Shown here piece after piece: positions 7,221 through 16,567 of a DNA stretch of 64,000 nt. Location: positions 61,035 through 125,034 of the forward strand of contig NZ_FNZK01000016.1 in NCBI RefSeq assembly GCF_900109225.1, in the 5' to 3' direction. The position numbers were made by a program, and so were the translations under genes. Positions within the stretch are counted from its first letter, which is position 1. Each line of letters starts with the position of its first letter. Source of the stretch: Propionispira arboris. Its GTDB lineage: Bacteria; Bacillota; Negativicutes; Selenomonadales; Selenomonadaceae. Under the pieces are notes generated by a model. The model did no database searches. It worked only from the letters and a program-made list of their open reading frames with translations, and had not been told where the DNA came from.

Positions 7221-8889
7221 ACCCATACTTTCTAGCTTTTGCTGCGACCGTTTTATGCGTTAATTTCAACATTTTTCCGGCTGCATTGAAACTACCACAC
7301 TTTTTTAGAGCATTGCCGATTATTTGTTTTTCATACTCTTCCCACGGCAGTACTGCATCAAAAGCAAAACTTTTCATTTGTTTCACAACAGCTTCACCAG
7401 TGATATAGGATGGCAGGTGCTCAATTTCAATAAAATCAGAATCCGTCAACGTAATAACCCGTTCAATGATATTTTCCAGTTCTCTAACATTCCCCGGCCA
7501 TTTATAGGCCATAAGAACCTCCATAGCCGCAGCCGTGACGCCTTGAATGTGTTTGTGATTTTGCAAACTGATTTTATTGACAAAATGTTCTGCGAGCAAG
7601 GGAATATCTTCTACCCGTTCACGCAATGCTGGTAAAAAAAGCGGGATAACATTAAGACGGTAATATAGATCATCTCGAAAGGTTCCCTCACGAACCATGT
7701 CTTCCAAATTTCGGTTCGTTGCCGCAATAATCCGTACATCAACCTTTACCGTTGTTTCACCGCCAACACGATCGAATTCCCGCTGCTGTAGTGCCCGCAG
7801 AAGTTTTACCTGCATGTTTTTATCCATCTCCCCAATTTCATCAAGAAAAATCGTCCCATTATTCGCCAATTCAAATTTGCCTAATTTACGTTTAACAGCT
7901 CCGGTAAATGCACCTTTTTCATGCCCAAAAAGTTCTGATTCCAACAACGTTGACGGAATCGCACCGCAGTTCACACGAATAAAAGGCCCCTTACGCCGCG
8001 TACTTGCATAATGTATCCCTTCAGCAACCAATTCCTTACCCGTCCCGCTTTCACCACGAACCAGTACCGTGGCACTGCTGGCAGCAGCTTTTGATGCCAT
8101 AGCAAGCACATCGACAACACGACCACTGCGACCAATATAATTTGTAAAGGCTTTGCCCATTTTTTTGGTTCGCAAGAGCTCCTGTTCCAGATATTCCGCT
8201 TTCGCTGACATTTGATTTAATTTTTCTATCAAAGTTTGAACTTCTGTAATATTTTTTATAACGGATACAACCCCAGATATTTCGCCATCCACAAAAATTG
8301 GATTTACATTGGCCACAATGGTTGTACCGTCTTTCTTGTGACTGAGGCTGCCAATACGGGCAACCCCTGTTTTTAAAACATTCGCCCGATTCCCGTTTGG
8401 TGCTACCTCATAGACATTTTCACCAATCACCATCTCTTCTGTTTTATGGAGAATCCGTAAATAAGATGGATTTACATAGGTAACTGCACCAGTTTTATCA
8501 ACAACACAAATTCCATCCTGTACTGCCTCTAATATTAGTTGCAGCCGTTCCTGCATCAAAGCATTTTCATGTAATAGACGATCTACTTCGTGAAGCTCAC
8601 CCGGTGTCTGAACCATAAAATCCCCTTCAAGAAATATCACCATCGCCAAAACAGCTTCTTCTCTATTTTCGCCTTCCGCCGACACAAAGACAGAATCGCC
8701 ATTATTGATTTTCAGAGCAATCAACATCATAAGACTGCGCATCTCAACCCGCTGACTATGTTCACTGCGCAAATAAATTTTACAGGCATATTTTTCGTAG
8801 AGTTCATGCGATTTTTGGACAATCATAGCTGCAACTCTGGCATGGATTCCACTTTCATAATGAATGATTGCTTCTTTTTCAAACAGCAT
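7213..8889 (-). CDS. Sigma54 activator with N-terminal HPr-like and PAS domains
   Basis: This 558-residue regulator has, in order: an HPr-like domain (about 1-90) with GIHARVAAMIVQ, keeping the phospho-His (16) and Arg, and a Ser near 51 in the position of the HPr kinase site; a PAS domain (about 115-222); a short coiled coil (about 225-255); the AAA+ sigma54-contact domain with Walker A GESGTGKE (279-286) and GAFTGA (326-331); and a Fis-type helix-turn-helix at the end (about 512-558). It should open sigma54 promoters in response to PTS state and a PAS ligand. The ATG at 8889 has AGAAGGAAG upstream; an ATG 13 codons earlier lacks a ribosome site. Its location beside ptsHI suggests that operon is the target (inference). 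Confidence 0.9.
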   Translation of the reverse strand: MLFEKEAIIHYESGIHARVAAMIVQKSHELYEKYACKIYLRSEHSQRVEMRSLMMLIALKINNGDSVFVSAEGENREEAVLAMVIFLEGDFMVQTPGELHEVDRLLHENALMQERLQLILEAVQDGICVVDKTGAVTYVNPSYLRILHKTEEMVIGENVYEVAPNGNRANVLKTGVARIGSLSHKKDGTTIVANVNPIFVDGEISGVVSVIKNITEVQTLIEKLNQMSAKAEYLEQELLRTKKMGKAFTNYIGRSGRVVDVLAMASKAAASSATVLVRGESGTGKELVAEGIHYASTRRKGPFIRVNCGAIPSTLLESELFGHEKGAFTGAVKRKLGKFELANNGTIFLDEIGEMDKNMQVKLLRALQQREFDRVGGETTVKVDVRIIAATNRNLEDMVREGTFRDDLYYRLNVIPLFLPALRERVEDIPLLAEHFVNKISLQNHKHIQGVTAAAMEVLMAYKWPGNVRELENIIERVITLTDSDFIEIEHLPSYITGEAVVKQMKSFAFDAVLPWEEYEKQIIGNALKKCGSFNAAGKMLKLTHKTVAAKARKYGLI

Positions 8890-9231
8890 ACTTTCAGCTT
8901 CCTTCTCTTTCAATAAAACAGATATCATTACTATTATACTTGATAAAAAAAATCCTGACTATGCCTGAAAAATCAATTATTTTTTTTGTTACTAAAAAAG
9001 CAGGCAAAAATAGTGTATAATATTAAAATATCGATAAAAACCGCAAAAAACTATTGGATTATTTAGAAAAGTTACAGGATTTTTATTAATTTTGTCGAAT
9101 TGAAAAACCTTGTATACATATTTAATGTTGATAATATTATATAGTTATAAGTTTTTATGTAAAATTGTGTTTATAAATAAATCATCTATACATCTTAATG
9201 TAGAATAAATTCAGAAATTATGGTGATGTGA
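8890..9231. other. 342-bp divergent intergenic region
   Basis: This gap separates the HPr-type activator (minus) from the TPR gene (plus). A TATAAT is readable on the minus strand at 8933-8938, about 44 bp before the activator ATG, without a good -35. For the plus-strand gene TTGTAT (9110-9115) and TAATAT (9132-9137) have a 16-bp spacer, a weak promoter call. Poly-T and poly-A tracts fill the rest. No ORF, hairpin with T-run or repeat copy was seen. Confidence 0.4.
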
Positions 9232-10242
9232 ATGAATTTCATGATGATTACACTTGTCGTAATGCTGATTAGCGTATTGGTAATTTTTAAAACCACCAAT
9301 TATTTTGGTTTACAGCTAAAATTCAAGCCTTTACTGCTTTGTGCTGTTTGTGCATTTGCGGTAAATATCATCACACTTTCAATCTCTTCTTATTTAACGT
9401 TTTCTCATTTAATTTTTATTTTTTCTGCAGTGCTGCTTTCTGCCTGCGCTGTAACATTTTATAATGAGAAGTTAACGCTGCGGAGTGATTCCAGCATGTT
9501 AACTAAGTGCAACAGTACCGACATCGCACCCATTACCAAGGAAGATGTTAATCACGCAAGTACCGAAACTGTACCACCACCCATTGTCCCATTTGCATTT
9601 ACAAACCGTACAGTTGAAGAACCTGATTTGAATCAATATATTACGGAAACACCCGATGAACTTGTTACTGTGGAATGGTCTCAAGTTGATGAAGGTCTTA
9701 GCACTACCGAACCAATCATGCAGAAAAATTTAGCCAAATCCACGTATAACCTGCCCGCACTTATTCCAGTGACAGTGCAGGAACAAATCAAAGCCGATAT
9801 AGAAAAACACAAGCTAGCTGAACTAGATACTGTACTGCAAAAGCTTACTTCTTTAGATGCCCTGCTTGATTATGCTTATGCACAAAACACGCGGCATAAT
9901 TATTCAATCGCGATTGCAGCATTTCAAAAGACTTTACATAAATACAGCAGGGACAGCTATGCACCTTTTATCATTATCGAGTTAGGCAACATTTATAAAA
10001 ACATCGGTTCTTACGATGAGGCACTTGCTATTTATGCAAAAGCATTTACCTTACCTGCAGTTTCAGTCGATAACGTAGTGAAAGAAAATTTTCAAATGAA
10101 TATTGATTATCTACGTATCATAAAAGTGATTCTAAACAAACATAATTGTTTTAAAACACCATTTAGTCAAATTCCAAAAAACATTATGCAGGAAATTGAA
10201 ATGACGCTCCAAGAGGAACAAAAAAAAGAACAGGCACTATAA
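9232..10242 (+). CDS. Membrane-anchored TPR protein of unknown function
   Basis: This 336-residue protein starts with two hydrophobic segments (about residues 3-20 and 32-75, which may hold two spans), then a low-complexity acidic linker. At about 195-270 are tetratricopeptide-like helices, seen in AIAAFQKTLHKYSRDSYAP and YKNIGSYDEALAIYAKAF. It is therefore a membrane protein with a protein-binding domain. It is followed after 18 bp by the PRC-barrel gene on the same strand, so the two are likely co-transcribed. No enzymatic motif is visible and I do not recognise a named family. Confidence 0.75.
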   Translation: MNFMMITLVVMLISVLVIFKTTNYFGLQLKFKPLLLCAVCAFAVNIITLSISSYLTFSHLIFIFSAVLLSACAVTFYNEKLTLRSDSSMLTKCNSTDIAPITKEDVNHASTETVPPPIVPFAFTNRTVEEPDLNQYITETPDELVTVEWSQVDEGLSTTEPIMQKNLAKSTYNLPALIPVTVQEQIKADIEKHKLAELDTVLQKLTSLDALLDYAYAQNTRHNYSIAIAAFQKTLHKYSRDSYAPFIIIELGNIYKNIGSYDEALAIYAKAFTLPAVSVDNVVKENFQMNIDYLRIIKVILNKHNCFKTPFSQIPKNIMQEIEMTLQEEQKKEQAL

Positions 10243-10260
10243 TAACTAGGAGGACGATTC

Positions 10261-11112
10261 ATGAAAAAAAGTGTAGAAATTTTAGGTTTACCCATTATCA
10301 GTATCACCGAAGGTCGTGAGCTCGGTATTAGTAAATCCCTGTTGATGGATGCGCAAAATGGCCGCGTCTCAGCATTAATTATTGAAGATGAAGATTGGTA
10401 TCGCGGGGTCAAACTATTACCTTATGAATCCGTCATCGCAATTGGTGATGATGCTATCACGATTATCAGCAGTGAAAATATCTTAAAACTAAATGAGGCT
10501 ACTGAATATGAACCTTTGCTGGATGCAAATGTCCGTGTAATCGATACAAAAGCTATCACAAAATCCGGCAGTATCCAAGGTAAAGTTACGGAAATATTTA
10601 TTGATGATGATGGACGAATCGCAAAATGCGAAATCAATGCCGAACATCCTGACAATGCTGGTGAAGTAAAAGAAATCACCGCCGATCAAGTGTCGATTTT
10701 TGGTAAACAAGTTACCATTATTGACAGTAAAGTACCTGAAAAAGGCACAAAACTCGTCGGTACAGAAAAAAAAACTGAGCTCGGTAAAATAGAAACAAAA
10801 TCGGCCGAAAAAGTCGAAGTCGCTCCAGCCATTGAAGTTGCTGCACCAATAGTACCAGAACCAGCAGCAGAATCAGAAAAAAAACCTGCTGAAACGATAA
10901 AACATGAATCAGAACCTGCTAAATCAAATGCTGATACTAAAGCCGCTGAAGAAAGACATCGCCGTTTTCTACTCGGCAAAAAAGCTGGCCGTCGCATTAC
11001 AACCGATAATGGCATTGTGATTGTCGAATCTGGTGCGGATATCACCGAAGAAGTATTGCAGAAAGCAAAATTGGCAAATAAATTTGTTGAGCTTTCCATG
11101 AATGTTCAATAA
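10261..11112 (+). CDS. PRC-barrel domain protein
   Basis: The 283-residue product has two successive PRC-barrel-like units: about residues 5-75 (GLPIISITEGRELGISKSLL, then SVIAIGDDAITI) and about 85-165 (GSIQGKVTEIFIDDDGRIAK). After them comes a Glu/Ala/Lys/Pro-rich linker (about 165-235) and a charged C-terminal segment. PRC barrels are small beta domains found in RimM and photosystem H subunits and usually mediate binding. An AGGAGG ribosome site precedes the ATG by 7 nt. It pairs with the upstream TPR gene. No signal peptide, so cytoplasmic. Confidence 0.8.
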   Translation: MKKSVEILGLPIISITEGRELGISKSLLMDAQNGRVSALIIEDEDWYRGVKLLPYESVIAIGDDAITIISSENILKLNEATEYEPLLDANVRVIDTKAITKSGSIQGKVTEIFIDDDGRIAKCEINAEHPDNAGEVKEITADQVSIFGKQVTIIDSKVPEKGTKLVGTEKKTELGKIETKSAEKVEVAPAIEVAAPIVPEPAAESEKKPAETIKHESEPAKSNADTKAAEERHRRFLLGKKAGRRITTDNGIVIVESGADITEEVLQKAKLANKFVELSMNVQ

Positions 11113-11125
11113 ACGTATTCTACTA

Positions 11126-11158
11126 AAAGCCCCTGCTGATTCACGCAGGGGCTTTCTG
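11126..11158 (+). terminator. Terminator after PRC-barrel gene
   Basis: AAAGCCCCTGC (11126-11136) pairs with GCAGGGGCTTT (11145-11155); the loop is 8 nt. Confidence 0.9.
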
Positions 11159-11187
11159 CTTAACAATGCGTAAAGGGAGGACTTTGT

Positions 11188-12561
11188 ATTTTTCTAAAAA
11201 AGTTTAATCTATCGAAACGCCAAACCATGATTCTGCTTTTTTTTAGCATCATCCTTGTTTTTTCTACGATCTCCATACTCACATCTGCTCTCGTCTTAAT
11301 AAATTCAAGCCGCATCAGCTATGGAATAAGCGTAAATAATGTACCACTCAGTGGACTCAGTAAAGAAGCGGCACTGGAAAAACTAAAGCAAGCCTATGCA
11401 AAAATAACCGAAACATCAGAGCTGGTACAGTTGCACTATCAAGATCAGTCCTGGTCAATCCACCCGCAGGATATTGATTTTAAGATTGATATGAATGCTA
11501 CCGTCAATAAAGCCTATTTAATTGGTCGTAATAAAAATATACTTCAGGGGTTCATTGACCGTGCGGACAGCGCGATCAATGGCAAAGAGCTGCCTGTTAC
11601 TGTGACTTATGATGAAGACAAGTTGAAAACAATCCTACGAAATATAGCAAAAAAAACAGATCATCCCAGTAAAAATGCGGAATGCAATCTCAGTGCAAAA
11701 GGCGAACTGCTAATTACCCCCGAAGTACTCGGTCAAGTTCTACCAATTGATGAAGTTGCCGATGACCTCAAAAATTTCATTACTACGGTGGATTTGCCGA
11801 AATCCATACAACTAACCCTGACTGAATCGCCCCCACAAATAACCACCAATGATTTAAAGAGCATTGACACCATACTAAGTTCCTATTCAACTAAATTCAA
11901 CAATGGCAACTATAATCGCAGTGAGAATATTCGGATTGCTGCGGCAAGCCTGAATCATGTTATCAGCAAGCCAGATGAAACCACTTCATTTAATGCTTTA
12001 ACAGGGCTTCGTCTCGCTGAATCCGGATATCAGGAGGCGCCTGTTTTGATTGATGGAAAATCCGTCCCAGATATCGGTGGGGGCGTCTGTCAGGTGAGTT
12101 CTACATTATACAATGCCATTTTATTAGCTAATTTAAAATCTGTTGAACGCACTTCTCATTTTTATCCATCTGCTTATGTTCCCATGGGGCTTGATGCTAC
12201 TGTTGCGGATCATCTGCTTGATTTTAAATTTCAAAACAATTTGAAACATCCAATCTATCTGCTCACTCAAGTCAGCCAGGGAACATTATCGATTTACATA
12301 GCCGGTAATCATGAAGATTTCAGTCTTTATAAAATCAGCTTACAGTCAATAGTCGATAAAACGACACCACCATCCATTACATTCAACTATGATAAAACGC
12401 TGCCAACCGGACGGCGTATCACTGTCGACAGCGGCAAAACAGGGTATACTGTATCTGCCTATCGCCTCAAGCTGCAAAACGGGCAGGAAATAGACCGTGA
12501 GCTTTTGCATACGGATACATATTCACCCGAAAACAAAGTTATTCTGATTGGCACAAGATAA
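11188..12561 (+). CDS. VanW family protein, membrane-anchored; possible ATT start
   Basis: From ATG 11227 the protein has 444 residues: a membrane anchor, a peptidoglycan-binding-4-like domain (about 30-130, GISVNNVPLSGLSKEAALEKL), a second similar unit, then the VanW domain (about 235-365, with VPDIGGGVCQVSSTLYNA). The function of VanW domains is uncertain; the family is cell-envelope associated. ATG 11227 has no ribosome site and would leave the anchor without preceding positive charges. A strong GGGAGG at 11175-11180 sits 7 nt before an in-frame ATT at 11188, which adds the basic FLKKFNLSKRQT segment expected before a membrane span. I therefore give 11188 as the start, with 11227 as the conservative choice. 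Confidence 0.8.
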   Translation: MFLKKFNLSKRQTMILLFFSIILVFSTISILTSALVLINSSRISYGISVNNVPLSGLSKEAALEKLKQAYAKITETSELVQLHYQDQSWSIHPQDIDFKIDMNATVNKAYLIGRNKNILQGFIDRADSAINGKELPVTVTYDEDKLKTILRNIAKKTDHPSKNAECNLSAKGELLITPEVLGQVLPIDEVADDLKNFITTVDLPKSIQLTLTESPPQITTNDLKSIDTILSSYSTKFNNGNYNRSENIRIAAASLNHVISKPDETTSFNALTGLRLAESGYQEAPVLIDGKSVPDIGGGVCQVSSTLYNAILLANLKSVERTSHFYPSAYVPMGLDATVADHLLDFKFQNNLKHPIYLLTQVSQGTLSIYIAGNHEDFSLYKISLQSIVDKTTPPSITFNYDKTLPTGRRITVDSGKTGYTVSAYRLKLQNGQEIDRELLHTDTYSPENKVILIGTR

Positions 12562-12571
12562 AAACATACAG

Positions 12572-12610
12572 AAAAGTCCAGCTAATGCACATCATTTAGC
12601 TGGACTTTTT
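12572..12610 (+). terminator. Terminator after VanW-family gene
   Basis: AAAAGTCCAGCTAA (12572-12585) pairs with TTAGCTGGACTTTT (12596-12609). A near-perfect 14-bp stem. Confidence 0.9.
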
Positions 12611-12686
12611 ATATAATAAAATTTTTAAAACTCGACTGCTTGAAAGAAATTGCCTGTACCTCAATCATCAAACTATAAATTATAAT

Positions 12687-13625
12687 TTATGATAACAATA
12701 ACATAAAAATGGGGATTGTCACAATGGATAACAGGGTACTCGCTGAAACAACCACCGTCGCATATTCTGTATCCGTCTTATAAAAACTCGATAAAACGAC
12801 AATTTGTACCATTGCCGGTAAAGACGCCATGATGACAAACACTTTATACATGAGTGCCGGAATTGGAATAAAATACGCAACCAGCATGATACTTAGGGGG
12901 CTAATAACAAAACGTCCCAACAATACCCAGAGCAAATCCCGATTCAAACGAATCTTTTTTAAGTCCATACCATACAACGTTATCCCGATCAAAATCAGTG
13001 CCAGCGGCGTTGTCATATTGCCTAAATATTGTGCGGCATTTAAAATAAAATCTGGCAGCTGAATGTTTAACAAAATGAGTATAACAGCTGTTAAAAAGCC
13101 GATAATCGGTCCAGAAAAAATTCGTTTTACTGTGGAACGACTAAATAATTTTACTTTTGCCTGTCCTGAATCTCCACTTAGTGAATAATTACCAATCGTC
13201 CAAAAAAATGTCGTATTCGCAAAAAAATACAGTAAAGTATAAGGTATGGCTTTTTCACCAAAAAGCGCTAAAGTCACCGGTAATCCAATAAAAATAGAAT
13301 TTGATGTCGTAAAAGCTGCATGGAATATACCGATATGTTTTTTATTGATATGCAGCAATTTACCTAGCAATAGACTCAAGACAAAGCAAATAATCATCGA
13401 AATAAGCGGCACAAGAGCACCATATACTAAATGGATTAACTCATCACGATGAAAAGCATGGACTAAGCTGTATAATAAAAATAAGGGCAGAGAAACATAA
13501 TTCACCAGCTTCGGAATAATCGCTTTTGTATCCGGAGTAAACCATTTTTTATATGCTAACACATACCCAACCAACCCCATTAAAATAAGTGTTAACACGC
13601 CTTCAACTGCCTGTATTAAAACCAT
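12687..13625 (-). CDS. AEC-family transporter (auxin efflux carrier/malate permease type)
   Basis: This 312-residue membrane protein shows about ten hydrophobic segments in two halves, with the AEC pattern (GYVLAYKKWFTPDTKAIIPKLV at the start, GNMTTPLALILIGITL in the second half). The family exports or imports organic anions such as malate; substrate cannot be read from sequence. It stands alone, convergent with the VanW gene and upstream of dacF on the same strand (62 bp gap). The start ATG has GCAGGGA just upstream. Confidence 0.88.
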   Translation of the reverse strand: MVLIQAVEGVLTLILMGLVGYVLAYKKWFTPDTKAIIPKLVNYVSLPLFLLYSLVHAFHRDELIHLVYGALVPLISMIICFVLSLLLGKLLHINKKHIGIFHAAFTTSNSIFIGLPVTLALFGEKAIPYTLLYFFANTTFFWTIGNYSLSGDSGQAKVKLFSRSTVKRIFSGPIIGFLTAVILILLNIQLPDFILNAAQYLGNMTTPLALILIGITLYGMDLKKIRLNRDLLWVLLGRFVISPLSIMLVAYFIPIPALMYKVFVIMASLPAMVQIVVLSSFYKTDTEYATVVVSASTLLSIVTIPIFMLLLS

Positions 13626-13694
13626 TGTATCCCTGCTTTCTTTTTTCTACCTTTATATTTTACACAAAAATTCATACAGCTTTTCGTTCTCGTA

Positions 13695-14855
13695 TTAGGC
13701 AAAACCTAAAAGTGAAAAAATTCCGTCATATAGTTCACCGAAAAAAGAAAAAAGATTAAACCCTGCCGGAGCAGACTCATCTGCCAGCAAATCAATCCGA
13801 TTTACTTCCTGACCATCATACAAGATAGAAACATATCCTACGACGGTGTCTTTTTGCACAGGTGCCTTTACATAACGATCTGGCTTAATCTGAATCGAAA
13901 AGCGACTACTGTCATCACCTGATATTGGATATAGAATGTCCGCTTTAGGACGTGCTGTCAGCTGATATATTTTACCGCCATGCACGCGAATATTCTGTAC
14001 AACTTCATCTTTGGCAAAAGCTTTCACCATCTTCACATTTTTAAAGCCATAATCAAGCAGCTTCGCTGCTTCTATAAAGCGTTCATTATCCGCTGCATGC
14101 ATGACAACAGCAATCAGGTTAACCCCATTACGCTCAGCTGAAGCAACCAAACACTCGCCAGCTGCCTGTGTATAGCCAGTTTTCATTCCATTTGCACCAG
14201 GGTATACACCTAAAAGCTCATTGGTATTTTCAAATTTTATTTTTTTTGCAGACGGAAACTGCCATTGAATTTCTTTTTCTTTCGTACCAACAATTTGGCG
14301 AAAAATTGGATTTTTATAACCATATGCGGCTATACGTGCCAAATCATGTGCCGTTGAATAATGGTCGGAATTTGGTAAGCCGCTCGAATTCGCAAAATGG
14401 GTATTTGTTGCACCAATCGCTTGCGCTTTTTCCGTCATGTATTCAGCATAGTCCTGCACCGAGCCAGCTAAATAATCAGCGACAGCGACGGTGGCATCAT
14501 TGCCTGATGCCAGCATCATCCCCGTCACAAGGTCTTTCAATTTTAGTTGATCATCGGTCTCCAGATGCATTGAAGAACCTTCGACAGCTGCCGCTTGAGC
14601 ATCTACGGTAATTGTATCGTCAAGATTCGCATTTTCAATCGCCAAAAGCAGCGTCATCATTTTTGTTGTACTTGCCGGATATTGCCTGGACTCTGCATTT
14701 TTTTCATAAATCACCTTACCAGTCGAAGCTTCAATCAAAATCATCGATGTCGCTGTCATATCATCTAATGCCTGCGGATTATCCTCCGCAAAAACAGTTG
14801 CTATCATTGAAAAACAAAATATAGAAATTAAACATATTCCCTGTAAAAACCGCAC
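13695..14855 (-). CDS. dacF: D-alanyl-D-alanine carboxypeptidase, DacF/PBP5 type
   Basis: This 386-residue serine peptidase trims the terminal D-Ala from peptidoglycan stem peptides. A Sec signal peptide (about 1-23, ending VFAED) is followed by the penicillin-binding motifs: SxxK in YPASTTKMM (about residues 61-69), SGN in LASGNDATVA and KTG in GMKTGYTQA. The C-terminal beta domain (after about 265) and an amphipathic-looking tail (FNLFSFFGELYDGIFSLLGF) for membrane attachment are present. The start is GTG with AAGGGG about 8 nt upstream. Confidence 0.93.
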   Translation of the reverse strand: MRFLQGICLISIFCFSMIATVFAEDNPQALDDMTATSMILIEASTGKVIYEKNAESRQYPASTTKMMTLLLAIENANLDDTITVDAQAAAVEGSSMHLETDDQLKLKDLVTGMMLASGNDATVAVADYLAGSVQDYAEYMTEKAQAIGATNTHFANSSGLPNSDHYSTAHDLARIAAYGYKNPIFRQIVGTKEKEIQWQFPSAKKIKFENTNELLGVYPGANGMKTGYTQAAGECLVASAERNGVNLIAVVMHAADNERFIEAAKLLDYGFKNVKMVKAFAKDEVVQNIRVHGGKIYQLTARPKADILYPISGDDSSRFSIQIKPDRYVKAPVQKDTVVGYVSILYDGQEVNRIDLLADESAPAGFNLFSFFGELYDGIFSLLGFA

Positions 14856-14935
14856 ATTTATATCCCCTTATCGTATCGCCAAACATTCTCATAAATGTCA
14901 TTCTACCACTCCTTGCAGACTCCTGCAAACATTGG

Positions 14936-14978
14936 AAAAAGCGAAGCATGACGGCAGATTGCCATTGCTTCGCTTTTT
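14936..14978 (-). terminator. Terminator after metY
   Basis: AAAAAGCGAAGCA (14936-14948) pairs with TGCTTCGCTTTTT (14966-14978), a perfect 13-bp stem with a 17-nt loop between metY and dacF. Confidence 0.85.
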
Positions 14979-15047
14979 GCATTGTACTTTATAGATTTAT
15001 CGTGATTTTGCGGGGGCAAATTCGCGATAATATTTTTACAAAATGGT

Positions 15048-16340
15048 TTAAACAACAGCCAGCGCCTGTGTTAAATCATCGATAATATCATCAATATGCT
15101 CCGTACCAATCGAAAGACGAACCGTGTTTGGTTTGATACCACTAGCCAGGAGTTCTTCACTGTTCATCTGTGAATGTGTCGTACTAGCTGGATGAATAAC
15201 CAACGATTTCACATCAGCTACATTGGCAAGCAAAGAGAATATTTTTAAATGATCAATAAAGTCTTGTGCTTCTTTTTCTCCACCTTTGATTTCAAAAGTA
15301 AAGATAGAAATTCCGCCATTCGGAAAATATTTTTTATAAAGTTCATGATCCGGATGCGAACTTTGCACTGGATGATTTACTTTTTCTACTTTAGGATGTT
15401 TGCTTAAAAAATCAACTACTTTTAGAGAATTTTCTACATGCCGTTCCACGCGCAATGACAATGTTTCAACGCCCTGTAACAATAAAAATGCATTAAAAGG
15501 CGAAAGAGTTGCACCGGTATCTCTAAGCAGCAGTGTTCTGATATAAATAACATAAGCTGGTGCACCCACATCTTTGGCAAAGCTCAGCCCGTGGTAACTT
15601 GCATTTGGTTCAACCAAATGCGGGAATTTACCGGAACCAATCCAATCAAATTTACCACTGTCAACAATAATACCACCAAGCGTGGTGCCATGGCCGCCAA
15701 TGAATTTCGTTGCAGAGTGAACAACAATATCTGCACCATATTCAAAAGGTCTTAATTGGTAAGGTGTGGCAAAGGTGCTGTCAACAACGAGGGGAATTTT
15801 GTGTTTGTGAGCGATTGCGGCTACAGCGGCAATATCAATTAAATTTGCATTTGGATTACCAATGGATTCAATAACCACAGCGCGTGTATTTTCTTTTATT
15901 GCATCTTCAAATACCTGTACACCTTTTGTTGGGTCAACAAAGGTGGTTTCTATACCTCGATCGGGAAAAGTATGCTCAAGCAAATTATAAGTACCACCAT
16001 AAATTGTTGTGGCTGCAACGAAATGCTGACCATTATGAGCTAAAGCCTGCAAGGCATATGTAACAGCCGCTGCCCCTGATGCCACAGCAAGTGCCGCCAC
16101 GCCGCCTTCAAGAGCAGCAATTCGTTTCTCCAGTACATCTTCCGTAGGATTTGTAAGACGTCCATAAACGTTACCAGCGTCTCTTAATCCGAAACGATCG
16201 GCAGCATGCTTTGAATTATGGAACACATAAGATGTCGTCTGATAAATCGGTACGGCTCTCGCATCCGTTGTTGGATCTGCTTCTTCCTGACCTACATGTA
16301 ATTGCAGTGTTTCAAACTTATATTTTTTTTCTTCACTCAT
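15048..16340 (-). CDS. metY: O-acetylhomoserine aminocarboxypropyltransferase (sulfhydrylase)
   Basis: This 430-residue PLP enzyme makes homocysteine directly from O-acetylhomoserine and sulfide. The opening FETLQLHVGQEEADPTTDARAVPIYQTTSY and YGRLTNPTEDVLEKRIAALEGG are typical of MetY. The PLP lysine lies in VVHSATKFIGGHGTTLGGI. The MetY-type insertion after it (SYHGLSFAKDVGAPAYVIYIRT) separates it from cystathionine gamma-synthase. Monocistronic. I saw no SAM riboswitch or T-box in the 227-bp upstream gap, only a short AAACATAT/ATATGTTT dyad near 16409-16431. Confidence 0.93.
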   Translation of the reverse strand: MSEEKKYKFETLQLHVGQEEADPTTDARAVPIYQTTSYVFHNSKHAADRFGLRDAGNVYGRLTNPTEDVLEKRIAALEGGVAALAVASGAAAVTYALQALAHNGQHFVAATTIYGGTYNLLEHTFPDRGIETTFVDPTKGVQVFEDAIKENTRAVVIESIGNPNANLIDIAAVAAIAHKHKIPLVVDSTFATPYQLRPFEYGADIVVHSATKFIGGHGTTLGGIIVDSGKFDWIGSGKFPHLVEPNASYHGLSFAKDVGAPAYVIYIRTLLLRDTGATLSPFNAFLLLQGVETLSLRVERHVENSLKVVDFLSKHPKVEKVNHPVQSSHPDHELYKKYFPNGGISIFTFEIKGGEKEAQDFIDHLKIFSLLANVADVKSLVIHPASTTHSQMNSEELLASGIKPNTVRLSIGTEHIDDIIDDLTQALAVV

Positions 16341-16528
16341 AACAATCTGCCCCTTTTCCTATTATGTATTAAATATTTTCGAGTAATGACCATCGGCTTC
16401 GTTTCCTTAAACATATATGATTAATATGTTTACAATTATATAGTCCAGTTTACAATATGTCAATAGTTTTGTAAGAAATATTTAATTTTGCTCTGATTTT
16501 ATACGCATTTGTTTTTTTAATATTCCAT

Positions 16529-16564
16529 AAAAAAATCGGCACAGTTTTCACTGTACCAATTTTT
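16529..16564 (-). terminator. Terminator of the RND efflux operon
   Basis: AAAAATCGGCACAGT (16531-16545) pairs with ACTGTACCAATTTTT (16550-16564) with two wobble or mismatch positions. It lies directly after the pump stop codon. Confidence 0.85.
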
Positions 16565-16567
16565 CAA

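Noticed and set aside
10686..11099. Long open frame opposite the PRC-barrel gene
   Set aside because: Ser/Ala/Thr-rich antisense shadow of the low-complexity Glu/Lys/Pro linker; no ribosome site.
16341..16567. Possible SAM riboswitch or T-box ahead of metY
   Set aside because: No T-box AGGGTGG-type motif and no SAM aptamer core; only a short AT-rich dyad is present.
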